A DNA stretch of 64,000 bases from Pacificibacter marinus. GTDB taxonomy: Bacteria > Pseudomonadota > Alphaproteobacteria > Rhodobacterales > Rhodobacteraceae. The stretch spans positions 1 to 64,000 of the forward strand of contig NZ_JAHKPK010000051.1 of assembly GCF_018860665.1 (NCBI RefSeq). Direction: 5' to 3'. The position numbers and the translations under genes are program-made. The first letter of the stretch is position 1, and each line of letters opens with the position of its first letter. Of the stretch, positions 17,811-24,516 are shown in pieces. The notes under the pieces are model-generated. The model ran no database searches. It saw nothing but the letters and a program-made list of their open reading frames with translations, and was not told the DNA's origin.

Positions 17811-17920
17811 CGCAACCCAAATCGGCTGCGCACTTCCAAACGCAACCTAAATAGGGTGCGAAATGATCAACGCATCCTAAATAGGTTGCATATCACAAAA
17901 CGCAGCCTATATTGGCTGCA
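17811..17920. repeat. Four 20-bp dyads at exact 30-bp spacing upstream of satD
   Basis: Copies start at 17811, 17841, 17871 and 17901, each 20 bases with 10-base unrelated spacers. The shared form is CGCANCC-TAAAT-NGGNTGCR, a near-palindrome with arms GCANCC and GGNTGC. Copy 4 has perfect 6-bp arms (GCAGCC/GGCTGC). The last copy ends two bases before the satD ATG. The 30-bp period equals about three helical turns, so all copies face one side of the DNA. This is an operator array, not a CRISPR. Confidence 0.9.
17886..17913 (+). promoter_or_regulatory. Probable satD promoter embedded in dyads 3 and 4
   Basis: TTGCAT (17886-17891, in the right arm of dyad 3) and TATATT (17908-17913, centre of dyad 4) are 16 bases apart. 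Transcription would begin near 17919-17923, at or just before the satD ATG, so the message would be leaderless; no Shine-Dalgarno fits before this ATG. Pattern-based inference. Confidence 0.45.
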
Positions 17921-17922
17921 TC

Positions 17923-18561
17923 ATGACAGATGAAACACGCAAAATAGCCGTCCTCACCGGCGATATCGTCGGCTCCACCGCGCTGGGCCCCGAAAAACTT
18001 GAACGCGCTTTCGATGCGCTCAAAGATTGCGCCGAGACGCAAGCCGAGTGGATGGGAGAAAGCTTGCATTTCACACGCCACCGCGGCGACGGCTGGCAAG
18101 TGGCACTGGCCGAGCCGAAATATGCACTGCGGTCAGCTTTGATGTTTAGAGCAGCTTTGCGTAGCTTAGGGGCAGAATTTGATAGCTATATTGGAATTGC
18201 TGTTGGTCCTATTTCGACTGACCTTGCGCCAAACTTAAATTCAGAAAACGCTGAAGTATTTGTGTCCTCAGGAAGAGCACTAGAAATAGCAAAGAGGCAG
18301 GGTACATATTTTCTTCATGATAGCGGGGGAATGGTCGACGCCCTAACTCTATCAATGGAGTTAATGAGCCACGGATGGACTAAAGCGCAATCCCAAGCAG
18401 CAATGTATTCCCTACCACCACATAGCGACCTAAGTTTTACGGAAATTAGCGATATCCTCGAAAAATCACGGCAAACTGTAACAAAGGCTTTGAATAGCAT
18501 AGCAATAGAACAGATCAGGATGATCCTAACACAATTCGAAAGTGACAAGTCACATGTTTGA
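17923..18561 (+). CDS. SatD-family protein with C-terminal HTH
   Basis: A 212-residue protein. Residues 8-19 (AVLTGDIVGSTA) recall the metal-binding strand of class III nucleotide cyclases, as in SatD/PF16264 proteins; a cyclase-like core extends to about residue 140. Residues about 160-195 (SFTEISDILEKSRQTVTKAL) form a helix-turn-helix, so it may bind the dyad array directly upstream. SatD is recurrently paired with a DUF3307 membrane protein, as here (8-base overlap). By hand count 17941-18120 is 62% GC but 18121-18540 is 43%, a sharp break inside the gene that suggests a recombinant. Function in gene control or nucleotide sensing is inference. Confidence 0.82.
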   Translation: MTDETRKIAVLTGDIVGSTALGPEKLERAFDALKDCAETQAEWMGESLHFTRHRGDGWQVALAEPKYALRSALMFRAALRSLGAEFDSYIGIAVGPISTDLAPNLNSENAEVFVSSGRALEIAKRQGTYFLHDSGGMVDALTLSMELMSHGWTKAQSQAAMYSLPPHSDLSFTEISDILEKSRQTVTKALNSIAIEQIRMILTQFESDKSHV

Positions 18562-19318
18562 AACCCTGTCTGCCCTCTTCTTCGCTCATGTCCTTGCCGA
18601 CTACGTGTTTCAAACCACCAAGATGGCGCAGAGCAAGGATCGCTATGCCACCCTGCTCATCCATACGTTTGCAGTTTATCTTTGTGCCGTGATCGCTTTG
18701 GGGTCTATCGCATGGCAGGTCGCTGTGCTTGCAGGACTGCACTTCATCATAGATGGATTGAAAGCCATCTGGGTCAAAACCCGCAAAGATGAGGGAATCA
18801 AACCCTACTTAATCGATCAGCTCACACATCTAGCCACCATCGCCGCGATCGCAGCCTTTGCCCCGACCCTTTGGGCAGATGGCGTTTGGAGCAAAGATCT
18901 GGCGGCAGGCGGCTTATTGGACATCAGCCCTTGGGCACCGAAAGCGATGTTGCTGACGGCCGGTATTTTATACACGACCCGCGCGGGTGGCTTTGCCGTC
19001 GGAAAATTGATGGTGCCATTTGCAGAAGGTGCCCCCGAGAAAAGCTTGCCCAAAGGCGGCATGATGATCGGCGTCCTTGAACGTGGGCTGATTTTCTTGA
19101 TGTTTCTCGCAGGTCAGCCCGCTGGTATCGGTTTTTTGATCGCTGCAAAGTCAATTTTGCGCTTTGATTCCGCGTCAAAGAATGAAAAGGCCGAATATGT
19201 GATCATCGGCACGCTGGCCTCGTTCAGCTGGGCGATTGCGATCGCAATCTTAACTCTTGCGATCAACAATGGGTTAAACGGTGATCCGCTTCTTGAGATC
19301 ATGGCCGCAAAGCCCTAA
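18554..19318 (+). CDS. DUF3307 membrane protein, SatD partner
   Basis: A 254-residue membrane protein. The N-terminus (FETLSALFFAHVLADYVFQT) is the DUF3307 signature, with LLIHTFAVYLCAVIALGS, HFIIDGLKAIWVKTR and LIDQLTHLATIAAIAAF completing that domain. Further hydrophobic segments follow (about 160-180, 190-205, 225-245), giving six to seven in total. I use the ATG at 18554, eight bases inside satD; a GTG at 18542 is possible. Overlap means translational coupling with satD. Its high GC returns to the window's norm, unlike satD's tail. No activity is known for the family; the conserved charged residues in membrane helices (HxLxD) suggest an enzyme or transporter. Confidence 0.85.
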   Translation: MFETLSALFFAHVLADYVFQTTKMAQSKDRYATLLIHTFAVYLCAVIALGSIAWQVAVLAGLHFIIDGLKAIWVKTRKDEGIKPYLIDQLTHLATIAAIAAFAPTLWADGVWSKDLAAGGLLDISPWAPKAMLLTAGILYTTRAGGFAVGKLMVPFAEGAPEKSLPKGGMMIGVLERGLIFLMFLAGQPAGIGFLIAAKSILRFDSASKNEKAEYVIIGTLASFSWAIAIAILTLAINNGLNGDPLLEIMAAKP

Positions 19319-19340
19319 GTTAGGGGAAAGGAGAACGCAT

Positions 19341-19712
19341 ATGTTCGGTATTCCAGGCAAACAAGCCGTCACCATCACGCCCAAAGCGGCGGCACAAATC
19401 GCAAAACTGATGGAGAAAGATGGCTCCAAAGGTTTGCGCATTGGCGTCAAAAAGGGCGGCTGCGCAGGCATGGAATACACCATGGACTATGTGAATGAAA
19501 TCGATCCTCTGGACGAAGTGGTCGAACAAGATGGCGGTCGCGTGATGATCGCGCCCATGGCGCAGATGTTCTTGTTTGGCACCGAGATCGATTACGAAGT
19601 GTCCTTGCTGGAAGCTGGCTTTAAGTTCCGCAATCCCAATGTGGTTGACGCTTGCGGCTGTGGCGAAAGCATCAAGTTCGATGAAAATCTGTCTGCACAA
19701 AGCCGCGCGTAA
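19341..19712 (+). CDS. sufA: HesB/IscA-family iron-sulfur scaffold (SufA-like)
   Basis: A 123-residue A-type carrier that receives and delivers Fe-S clusters. The three conserved cysteines are present: one in KKGGCAGMEYTMDY and two in DACGCGES. The start at 19341 is set by AAAGGAG seven bases upstream; longer readings lack a site. The TfoX gene starts immediately after its stop, so transcription probably continues. It lies 2.7 kb from sufT, with lysR-satD-DUF3307 between. The remaining SUF genes are not in this window, so the symbol rests on family likeness. Confidence 0.88.
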   Translation: MFGIPGKQAVTITPKAAAQIAKLMEKDGSKGLRIGVKKGGCAGMEYTMDYVNEIDPLDEVVEQDGGRVMIAPMAQMFLFGTEIDYEVSLLEAGFKFRNPNVVDACGCGESIKFDENLSAQSRA

Positions 19713-20108
19713 ATGCCAGCGCCCGCTGAGCTTATCGCCCATGCCCGCGATCTGTTCGCCGATATAGGCGAGATCACAGTTGGCGGGCTTTTCGGGGGCA
19801 GTGCTTTATATGTTGAAGGCGATGTGATGTTCGCCTGTATCATCGGCGGCACGATTTATATGAAATCCGATGAGACAACTGTCGAGGCCTTTGTTGACGC
19901 GGGGTCCGAGCCTTTCACCTATCCCAAAAAAGACGGCGAAACCGTTGTGACCTCTTTGATGTCACTACCCGAAAGCGCGAGTGATGATCCTGACGAGGCC
20001 CGCGATTGGGCGCGCCTGTCCTATGCGCCAGCGTTGAAAGCCACCGAGAAAAAGCGCATTGCGAAAGCCAAAAAAGCGGCACGCAAACAAAAGGCTGACA
20101 AGCCATGA
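19713..20108 (+). CDS. TfoX/Sxy N-terminal domain protein (copy 1)
   Basis: A 131-residue protein of the TfoX N-terminal family: ARDLFADIGEITVGGLFGGSALYVEG, then IGGTIYMKSD and EARDWARLSYAPAL. The last 25 residues are a Lys/Ala-rich basic tail. Sxy/TfoX proteins switch on competence genes in gammaproteobacteria, but this short form lacks the C-terminal domain and has no demonstrated role in Rhodobacteraceae. Its ATG abuts the sufA-like stop, and its stop overlaps the next gene (ATGA). Confidence 0.85.
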   Translation: MPAPAELIAHARDLFADIGEITVGGLFGGSALYVEGDVMFACIIGGTIYMKSDETTVEAFVDAGSEPFTYPKKDGETVVTSLMSLPESASDDPDEARDWARLSYAPALKATEKKRIAKAKKAARKQKADKP

Positions 20109-20413
20109 GCATCACACCGAGTATGATCACTTTTGCCGAAGAACTGTTTGCACCGCTCGGGACGATCTCAACACGTAAGATGATGGGGGGATTGGCCATT
20201 TATTGCGACGGGGTCATCTTTGCCTCGCTTGATCGCGACGGCACGGTGTATCTGAAAGCAAAAGGCGATTTTGCGGACAGTCTTGCCAGCGCAGGTGCCG
20301 CGCAATTTCAAACGCCCCGTGGCCCAATGGGCTATTGGACTTTGCCAAATGCGGCATTGGATGACGCAGATCTTGCCTGTGACTGGGCCAAAAAGGCCTT
20401 GGCTGCGCTTTAA
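20105..20413 (+). CDS. TfoX/Sxy N-terminal domain protein (copy 2)
   Basis: A 102-residue second TfoX-N protein, overlapping copy 1 by four bases. Readable features: AEELFAPLGTISTRKMMGGLAIYCDG, DRDGTVYLKAKG and YWTLPNAALDD. Compared with copy 1 it lacks the basic tail and keeps the canonical RKMMGG segment, so the two have clearly diverged after duplication or come from different subfamilies. Co-transcription with the sufA-like gene is likely. No function assigned. Confidence 0.85.
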   Translation: MSITPSMITFAEELFAPLGTISTRKMMGGLAIYCDGVIFASLDRDGTVYLKAKGDFADSLASAGAAQFQTPRGPMGYWTLPNAALDDADLACDWAKKALAAL

Positions 20414-20506
20414 AACCATCCGCAGGCGGCCCTCAGGTTTGCTATCCACTTGACGGCGCTTTCAACGCTGCAATGATGTGCGAAACGTATTTGAGGAGAG
20501 CGCGAC

Positions 20507-21253
20507 ATGGCACGCAAACTGGCTGCAGGCAATTGGAAGATGAATGGCGTCACCGCCAGCTTAGGCGAGGCCGTCACTCTGGCCAAAACCTTCGACAGCC
20601 CAAGTGTCGATATTTTGCTTTGTCCCCCTGCCACGCTGATCACATCCATGGCCGCGATCCTCAAAGACAGCCCCATCGCCATAGGCGGACAAGATTGCCA
20701 TTCCAATGAAAGTGGCGCGCATACGGGCGATATCTCTGCCGCGCAATTGGCGGATGCTGGTGCGACCTATGTGATCACGGGCCACTCGGAACGCCGCGCC
20801 GATCACAGCGAAAGCGACGCGGATGTGCGCTCTAAAACCGAAGCCGTTTGCGCAGCAGGTCTGACCGCAATTGTCTGTGTTGGCGAAACGCTGGAACAAC
20901 GCGAAGCGGGCGATGCGCTTAAAGTGGTGCACGGGCAGCTTTTGCGGTCCCTGCCCGATGAAATCGATGCCAGCAAACTGGTGATCGCCTATGAACCGGT
21001 TTGGGCCATCGGCACGGGGAAAGTGCCAACTCTTGATGAGATTGCAGAAATCCATGCTGATATGCGCGCCACTCTCACTGCGCGTTTTGGTGATATCGCA
21101 GCTGATCTGCCGCTGCTCTATGGTGGGTCTGTCAAGTCAAGCAACGCGGCTGACATTTTCGCTGTCCCAGATGTGGACGGTGCGCTGGTTGGCGGCGCGT
21201 CTTTGAAAGCTGCTGATTTCTCTGGAATTATTTCAGCGTTAGAGACCTCTTAA
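20507..21253 (+). CDS. tpiA: Triosephosphate isomerase
   Basis: Interconverts dihydroxyacetone phosphate and glyceraldehyde 3-phosphate in the cytosol. The 248-residue barrel contains NWKMNG (substrate Lys), VITGHSERR (catalytic His), AYEPVWAIGTG (catalytic Glu) and the phosphate loop LYGGSVKSSNA. AGGAGAGCGAC precedes the ATG, giving a good ribosome site. With edd and eda in the window, it fits glycolytic flow from glyceraldehyde 3-phosphate. A strong terminator follows. Confidence 0.98.
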   Translation: MARKLAAGNWKMNGVTASLGEAVTLAKTFDSPSVDILLCPPATLITSMAAILKDSPIAIGGQDCHSNESGAHTGDISAAQLADAGATYVITGHSERRADHSESDADVRSKTEAVCAAGLTAIVCVGETLEQREAGDALKVVHGQLLRSLPDEIDASKLVIAYEPVWAIGTGKVPTLDEIAEIHADMRATLTARFGDIAADLPLLYGGSVKSSNAADIFAVPDVDGALVGGASLKAADFSGIISALETS

Positions 21254-21271
21254 CCTCTCATCTGATACAAA

Positions 21272-21309
21272 CAACCGCCGCCCTGTTGATATGGGCCGCG
21301 GTTTTTTTT
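21272..21309 (+). terminator. Intrinsic terminator after tpiA
   Basis: ACCGCCGCCC and GGGCCGCGGT pair around TGTTGATAT, followed by eight T. Confidence 0.92.
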
Positions 21310-21316
21310 GCGAGAT

Positions 21317-22483
21317 TTAACTGACATCCCGCGTGACGTCATGGTCGTAAAGCCAGCTAAACCTATCCACCACCGCGCGCGGCGCGATTTTTCCGCCCGC
21401 ACGCAACACCATATGGGCTGCCATACGTTTCGGGCCACGCAAGTGATAATTGCGCGCATTGGCCGTAGCCGCATCGATCGCGCGCACCACGCGGGCACGG
21501 CGGCGCAGTTGATAGGCGGGCAGCGCTTGATCAAGCGGCATATTTGCCAAACAATCAGCCAAAACCCAAGCGTCTTCTAAGGCCAGATTGGCCCCCTGCG
21601 CCAAGAACGGCAAGGTGGGATGTGCAGCATCGCCAATCAACGCTGTGCCTGCGCCGTACCAATTTTGCGCCACGGGATGACGAAACAAGCCCCATCTTGA
21701 GACCTCAGTGACTCGCGCCAAAAGACTGGTCACACCGCCACCGAAGGCTTTGAAATGTTCTCTCAGCTGGTCAGGATCACCTGCGAGATGCCAGCCCTCA
21801 TCGGTCCAATCGGCGCGTTCTTCGACGGCGACAATATTGATTAACGTCCCATCGCGCAGCGGATAACACACCACATGTTGACCCGCCGCCATATGGATCA
21901 TCGCAATCGGATCTTCGCCACCCAAAGCGGGCACGGTGGCGCGCCAAGCCGTTTGTCCGGTGAAAAAGGGGGCAGCCTCGCCGTTCAATGTCTTGCGTAA
22001 GCGTGACTGCAATCCATCAGCCCCCACAACCACATCATGAACGCACTGCGCGCCGCCTTCAAACCGCAGCGTTACAGCGTCACCATCGTCAACAACCGTC
22101 TCGACGCTATGTGACAGCTTGATCTGAACGCCTGAATCCTGAGCCCCCTTGAGCAAAACATCAATCAAATCAGCGCGGTGCACCATCAGAAAATCTGCAT
22201 CAGGCTTAAAGCCTTTAAAATCCATATGCAAAACCTTGCGCCCGGAATATCCATCAAGCAATAACACCCCTGTGGAGCGCATGGCATTCAGGCCTGCATC
22301 CAACCCAAGCGCAGACAAGACCGCCACGCCATTTGGCGACAGTTGCAACCCCGCACCCACTTCCTTGACCTCGGATGCGCGTTCATAAACGGTCACACGC
22401 GCGCCGCGCAGCGCCAAAGCGCGCGCAGCAGCCAACCCCGCCACGCCAGCGCCCAAAATGGCGATATCTTGCCCAATCAACAT
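21317..22483 (-). CDS. FAD-dependent aromatic-type monooxygenase
   Basis: A 388-residue class A flavoprotein hydroxylase (salicylate 1-monooxygenase/UbiH-like). The Rossmann motif AILGAGVAGLAAARALALRG is at residues 8-27, the DG-type motif VVGADGLQSRLRK is in the middle, and the FAD-binding GD motif ALIGDAAHPTLPFLAQGAN lies near residue 285. Such enzymes hydroxylate an aromatic ring with NAD(P)H and oxygen. No catabolic genes sit beside it, so the substrate is open. It reads away from dksA and ends against the tpiA terminator. Confidence 0.88.
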   Translation of the reverse strand: MLIGQDIAILGAGVAGLAAARALALRGARVTVYERASEVKEVGAGLQLSPNGVAVLSALGLDAGLNAMRSTGVLLLDGYSGRKVLHMDFKGFKPDADFLMVHRADLIDVLLKGAQDSGVQIKLSHSVETVVDDGDAVTLRFEGGAQCVHDVVVGADGLQSRLRKTLNGEAAPFFTGQTAWRATVPALGGEDPIAMIHMAAGQHVVCYPLRDGTLINIVAVEERADWTDEGWHLAGDPDQLREHFKAFGGGVTSLLARVTEVSRWGLFRHPVAQNWYGAGTALIGDAAHPTLPFLAQGANLALEDAWVLADCLANMPLDQALPAYQLRRRARVVRAIDAATANARNYHLRGPKRMAAHMVLRAGGKIAPRAVVDRFSWLYDHDVTRDVS

Positions 22484-22513
22484 ATGAAACCCTCATGCAA
22501 AGCCAGCGCAACG

Positions 22514-22543
22514 AAAAACACCGAAGCGATTGCTTCGGTGTTT
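22514..22543 (-). terminator. Intrinsic terminator after dksA
   Basis: ACACCGAAGC-GATT-GCTTCGGTGT; on the minus strand the stem is followed by TTTTTCG. It separates dksA from the monooxygenase gene. Confidence 0.88.
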
Positions 22544-22619
22544 GGCATAGATTCAATGACAGGTCACCTGCGCGCAATGCCGCGCGACGCGTACTCCCTG
22601 TCTAAAACACACGATCAGA

Positions 22620-23051
22620 TCAATCGTCGCGGTGTACTTTTTCGCGGCGCTCGTGACGCTCTTGCGCCTCAAGGCTCAAGGTCGCGATGGGGCGTGCATC
22701 AAGACGTTTAAGCGAAATCGGCTCGCCCGTTTCTTCGCAATACCCAAACTCGTCAGCTTCGATGCGACGCAAGGCAGCGTCAATTTTTGTAACGAGCTTG
22801 CGTTGACGATCCCGCGTGCGCAATTCAAGGGCGCGGTCGGTTTCTTCAGACGCACGATCCGCAATGTCTGGAATGCTTCGGGTTCCGTCTTGCAAACCTT
22901 CAAGCGTGTTGCGGCTTTCATCCAGCAGCTCTGCTTTCCAATTTTCAAGTTTCCGACGAAAATATTCGATCTGACGTTCGTTCATAAAGGGTTCGTCCAC
23001 CGATGGACGATAATCGTCAGGCAGGGTTAATTCGGCCGTCATAGTGCTCAC
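22620..23051 (-). CDS. dksA: RNA polymerase-binding transcription factor DksA (low-cysteine form)
   Basis: A 143-residue RNA polymerase secondary-channel factor that works with ppGpp in the stringent response. The coiled-coil region (about 25-105) holds RKLENWKAELLDESRNTLEGL and the tip with DRASEETDRALELRTRDRQ, where the Asp/Ala tip residues are kept. The zinc-finger region reads YCEETGEPI and IATLSLEAQ: only the first of four classical cysteines remains, so it should not bind zinc in the E. coli manner, as in other alphaproteobacterial DksA. Divergent from the moxR operon. Confidence 0.92.
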   Translation of the reverse strand: MSTMTAELTLPDDYRPSVDEPFMNERQIEYFRRKLENWKAELLDESRNTLEGLQDGTRSIPDIADRASEETDRALELRTRDRQRKLVTKIDAALRRIEADEFGYCEETGEPISLKRLDARPIATLSLEAQERHERREKVHRDD

Positions 23052-23225
23052 CTCATTGTCGCCGACAGCTCAAGTGCTATCACTTTTGACTGGTCGGCAC
23101 CTCCAATTGCCGCTCATTTACCTGCTTTGCAAGCGGATGTCACTAGGTGATCTACCACGCGTTGTACCTTTGTGATCCGCTGCTATGATTGGCATGAAAA
23201 TTCGTTAGATTGGGGCCCTTTACAT

Positions 23226-24068
23226 ATGAAATTCGCATCAACCGACACTTATATCGCGCCCAAAGACCTGACAGTTGCTGTGAACGCGGCCATCACGCTT
23301 GAGCGGCCTCTTTTGGTCAAAGGCGAACCGGGGACAGGCAAAACCGAACTGGCACGCCAAGTGGCCGCCAGCATGGGGTTGCAGATGATCGAATGGAATA
23401 TCAAATCCACCACCCGCGCCCAACAAGGACTGTACGAATATGACGCGGTGTCGCGCCTGCGTGACAGCCAACTGGGCGATCCAAAGGTTGAGGATGTGAG
23501 CAATTACATCAAGAAAGGCAAGCTATGGCAGGCCTTTGAGGCGGGCGAAAAGGTGGTCTTGCTGATTGATGAAATCGACAAGGCCGACATCGAATTTCCC
23601 AATGATTTGCTGCAAGAACTCGATAAGATGGAATTTCATGTCTATGAGACGGGCGAAACTGTGCGCGCGCGCCATCGCCCTGTGATCATCATCACCTCAA
23701 ACAACGAAAAGGAACTGCCTGACGCATTTTTACGGCGCTGTTTTTTCCATTACATCCGCTTTCCAGACATGGAGGTGATGCGCCAAATCGTCGACGTTCA
23801 CTTCCCGAACCTGAAAGACCGTCTTTTGACCACGGCTTTGACACAGTTCTATACCATAAGAGAGACTCAAGGGCTCAAAAAGAAACCCTCGACCTCGGAA
23901 GTATTGGATTGGCTTAAATTGTTGTTGGCAGAAGATTTGACACCAGAAGACCTTGCGATGGACAGTGCAAACGCGCTGCCCAAACTGCATGGTGCCTTGT
24001 TGAAAAACGAACAAGACGTCGCACTGTTCGAACGTTTGGCCTTTTTAGACCGTAAAGGACGTCGCTGA
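23226..24068 (+). CDS. MoxR-family AAA+ ATPase
   Basis: A 280-residue AAA+ chaperone-like ATPase. Walker A GEPGTGKTELARQ is at about residues 33-45, Walker B VVLLIDEIDKADIE near 120, sensor I as IITSNNEKELPDAF, and an arginine finger in LRRCFFHYIRFP. MoxR proteins act with VWA-domain partners to load metals or remodel complexes; the partner here is the CoxE-type VWA gene 2.2 kb downstream. The ATG at 23226 starts the conserved KFASTDTYIAP; the longer reading has no ribosome site. First gene of a same-strand run reaching the DUF6434 gene. Confidence 0.92.
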   Translation: MKFASTDTYIAPKDLTVAVNAAITLERPLLVKGEPGTGKTELARQVAASMGLQMIEWNIKSTTRAQQGLYEYDAVSRLRDSQLGDPKVEDVSNYIKKGKLWQAFEAGEKVVLLIDEIDKADIEFPNDLLQELDKMEFHVYETGETVRARHRPVIIITSNNEKELPDAFLRRCFFHYIRFPDMEVMRQIVDVHFPNLKDRLLTTALTQFYTIRETQGLKKKPSTSEVLDWLKLLLAEDLTPEDLAMDSANALPKLHGALLKNEQDVALFERLAFLDRKGRR

Positions 24069-24069
24069 G

Positions 24070-24516
24070 ATGGCCATCACCATTCGTGCAATGACGCGTG
24101 CAGATCAAGAGGCTTGGAAACCGCTTTGGCAGGCCTATTTGACGTTTTACGAGTCTGCAGTGCCCGACACCGTATCAGAAGCCACGTTCGATCGGCTGAC
24201 GAACCCTGCGCAGGCAGACCGCGCAGCCTTTGTGGCCGTCTTAGACGATAAGATCATTGGCTTTGTGCATTACATCACTCATGCCCATAATTGGCGGCTG
24301 GAAGATGTGGTTTACCTACAAGACCTATACGTGACGCAAAGCGCACGTGGCAAAGGGGCCGCGCGGGCCTTGATCAACCGCGTTTACAGCGCCGCAGATG
24401 AAAATGAGACGCCATCGGTCTATTGGATGACGCAAGAGACCAATTTTACGGCCCGCCATCTCTACGACCAAGTCGCCACTTTAACCCCGTTTGTGAAATA
24501 CCAAAGGCCATATTAA
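24070..24516 (+). CDS. GNAT-family N-acetyltransferase
   Basis: A 148-residue acetyl-CoA-dependent acetyltransferase. The acetyl-CoA loop is seen in LQDLYVTQSARGKGAARALIN, and IIGFVHYITHAHNW precedes it as strand beta-4 region; the C-terminus has ARHLYDQVATLTPFVKY. It begins one base after the moxR stop, so it is co-translated, but GNAT proteins are not a known part of MoxR-VWA systems. Substrate unknown. Confidence 0.9.
   Translation: MAITIRAMTRADQEAWKPLWQAYLTFYESAVPDTVSEATFDRLTNPAQADRAAFVAVLDDKIIGFVHYITHAHNWRLEDVVYLQDLYVTQSARGKGAARALINRVYSAADENETPSVYWMTQETNFTARHLYDQVATLTPFVKYQRPY

Noticed and set aside
17811-17920. Regular repeats resembling a short CRISPR array
   Set aside because: Spacers are only 10 bases, repeats are imperfect palindromes next to a promoter, and no cas gene is near; an operator array fits better.
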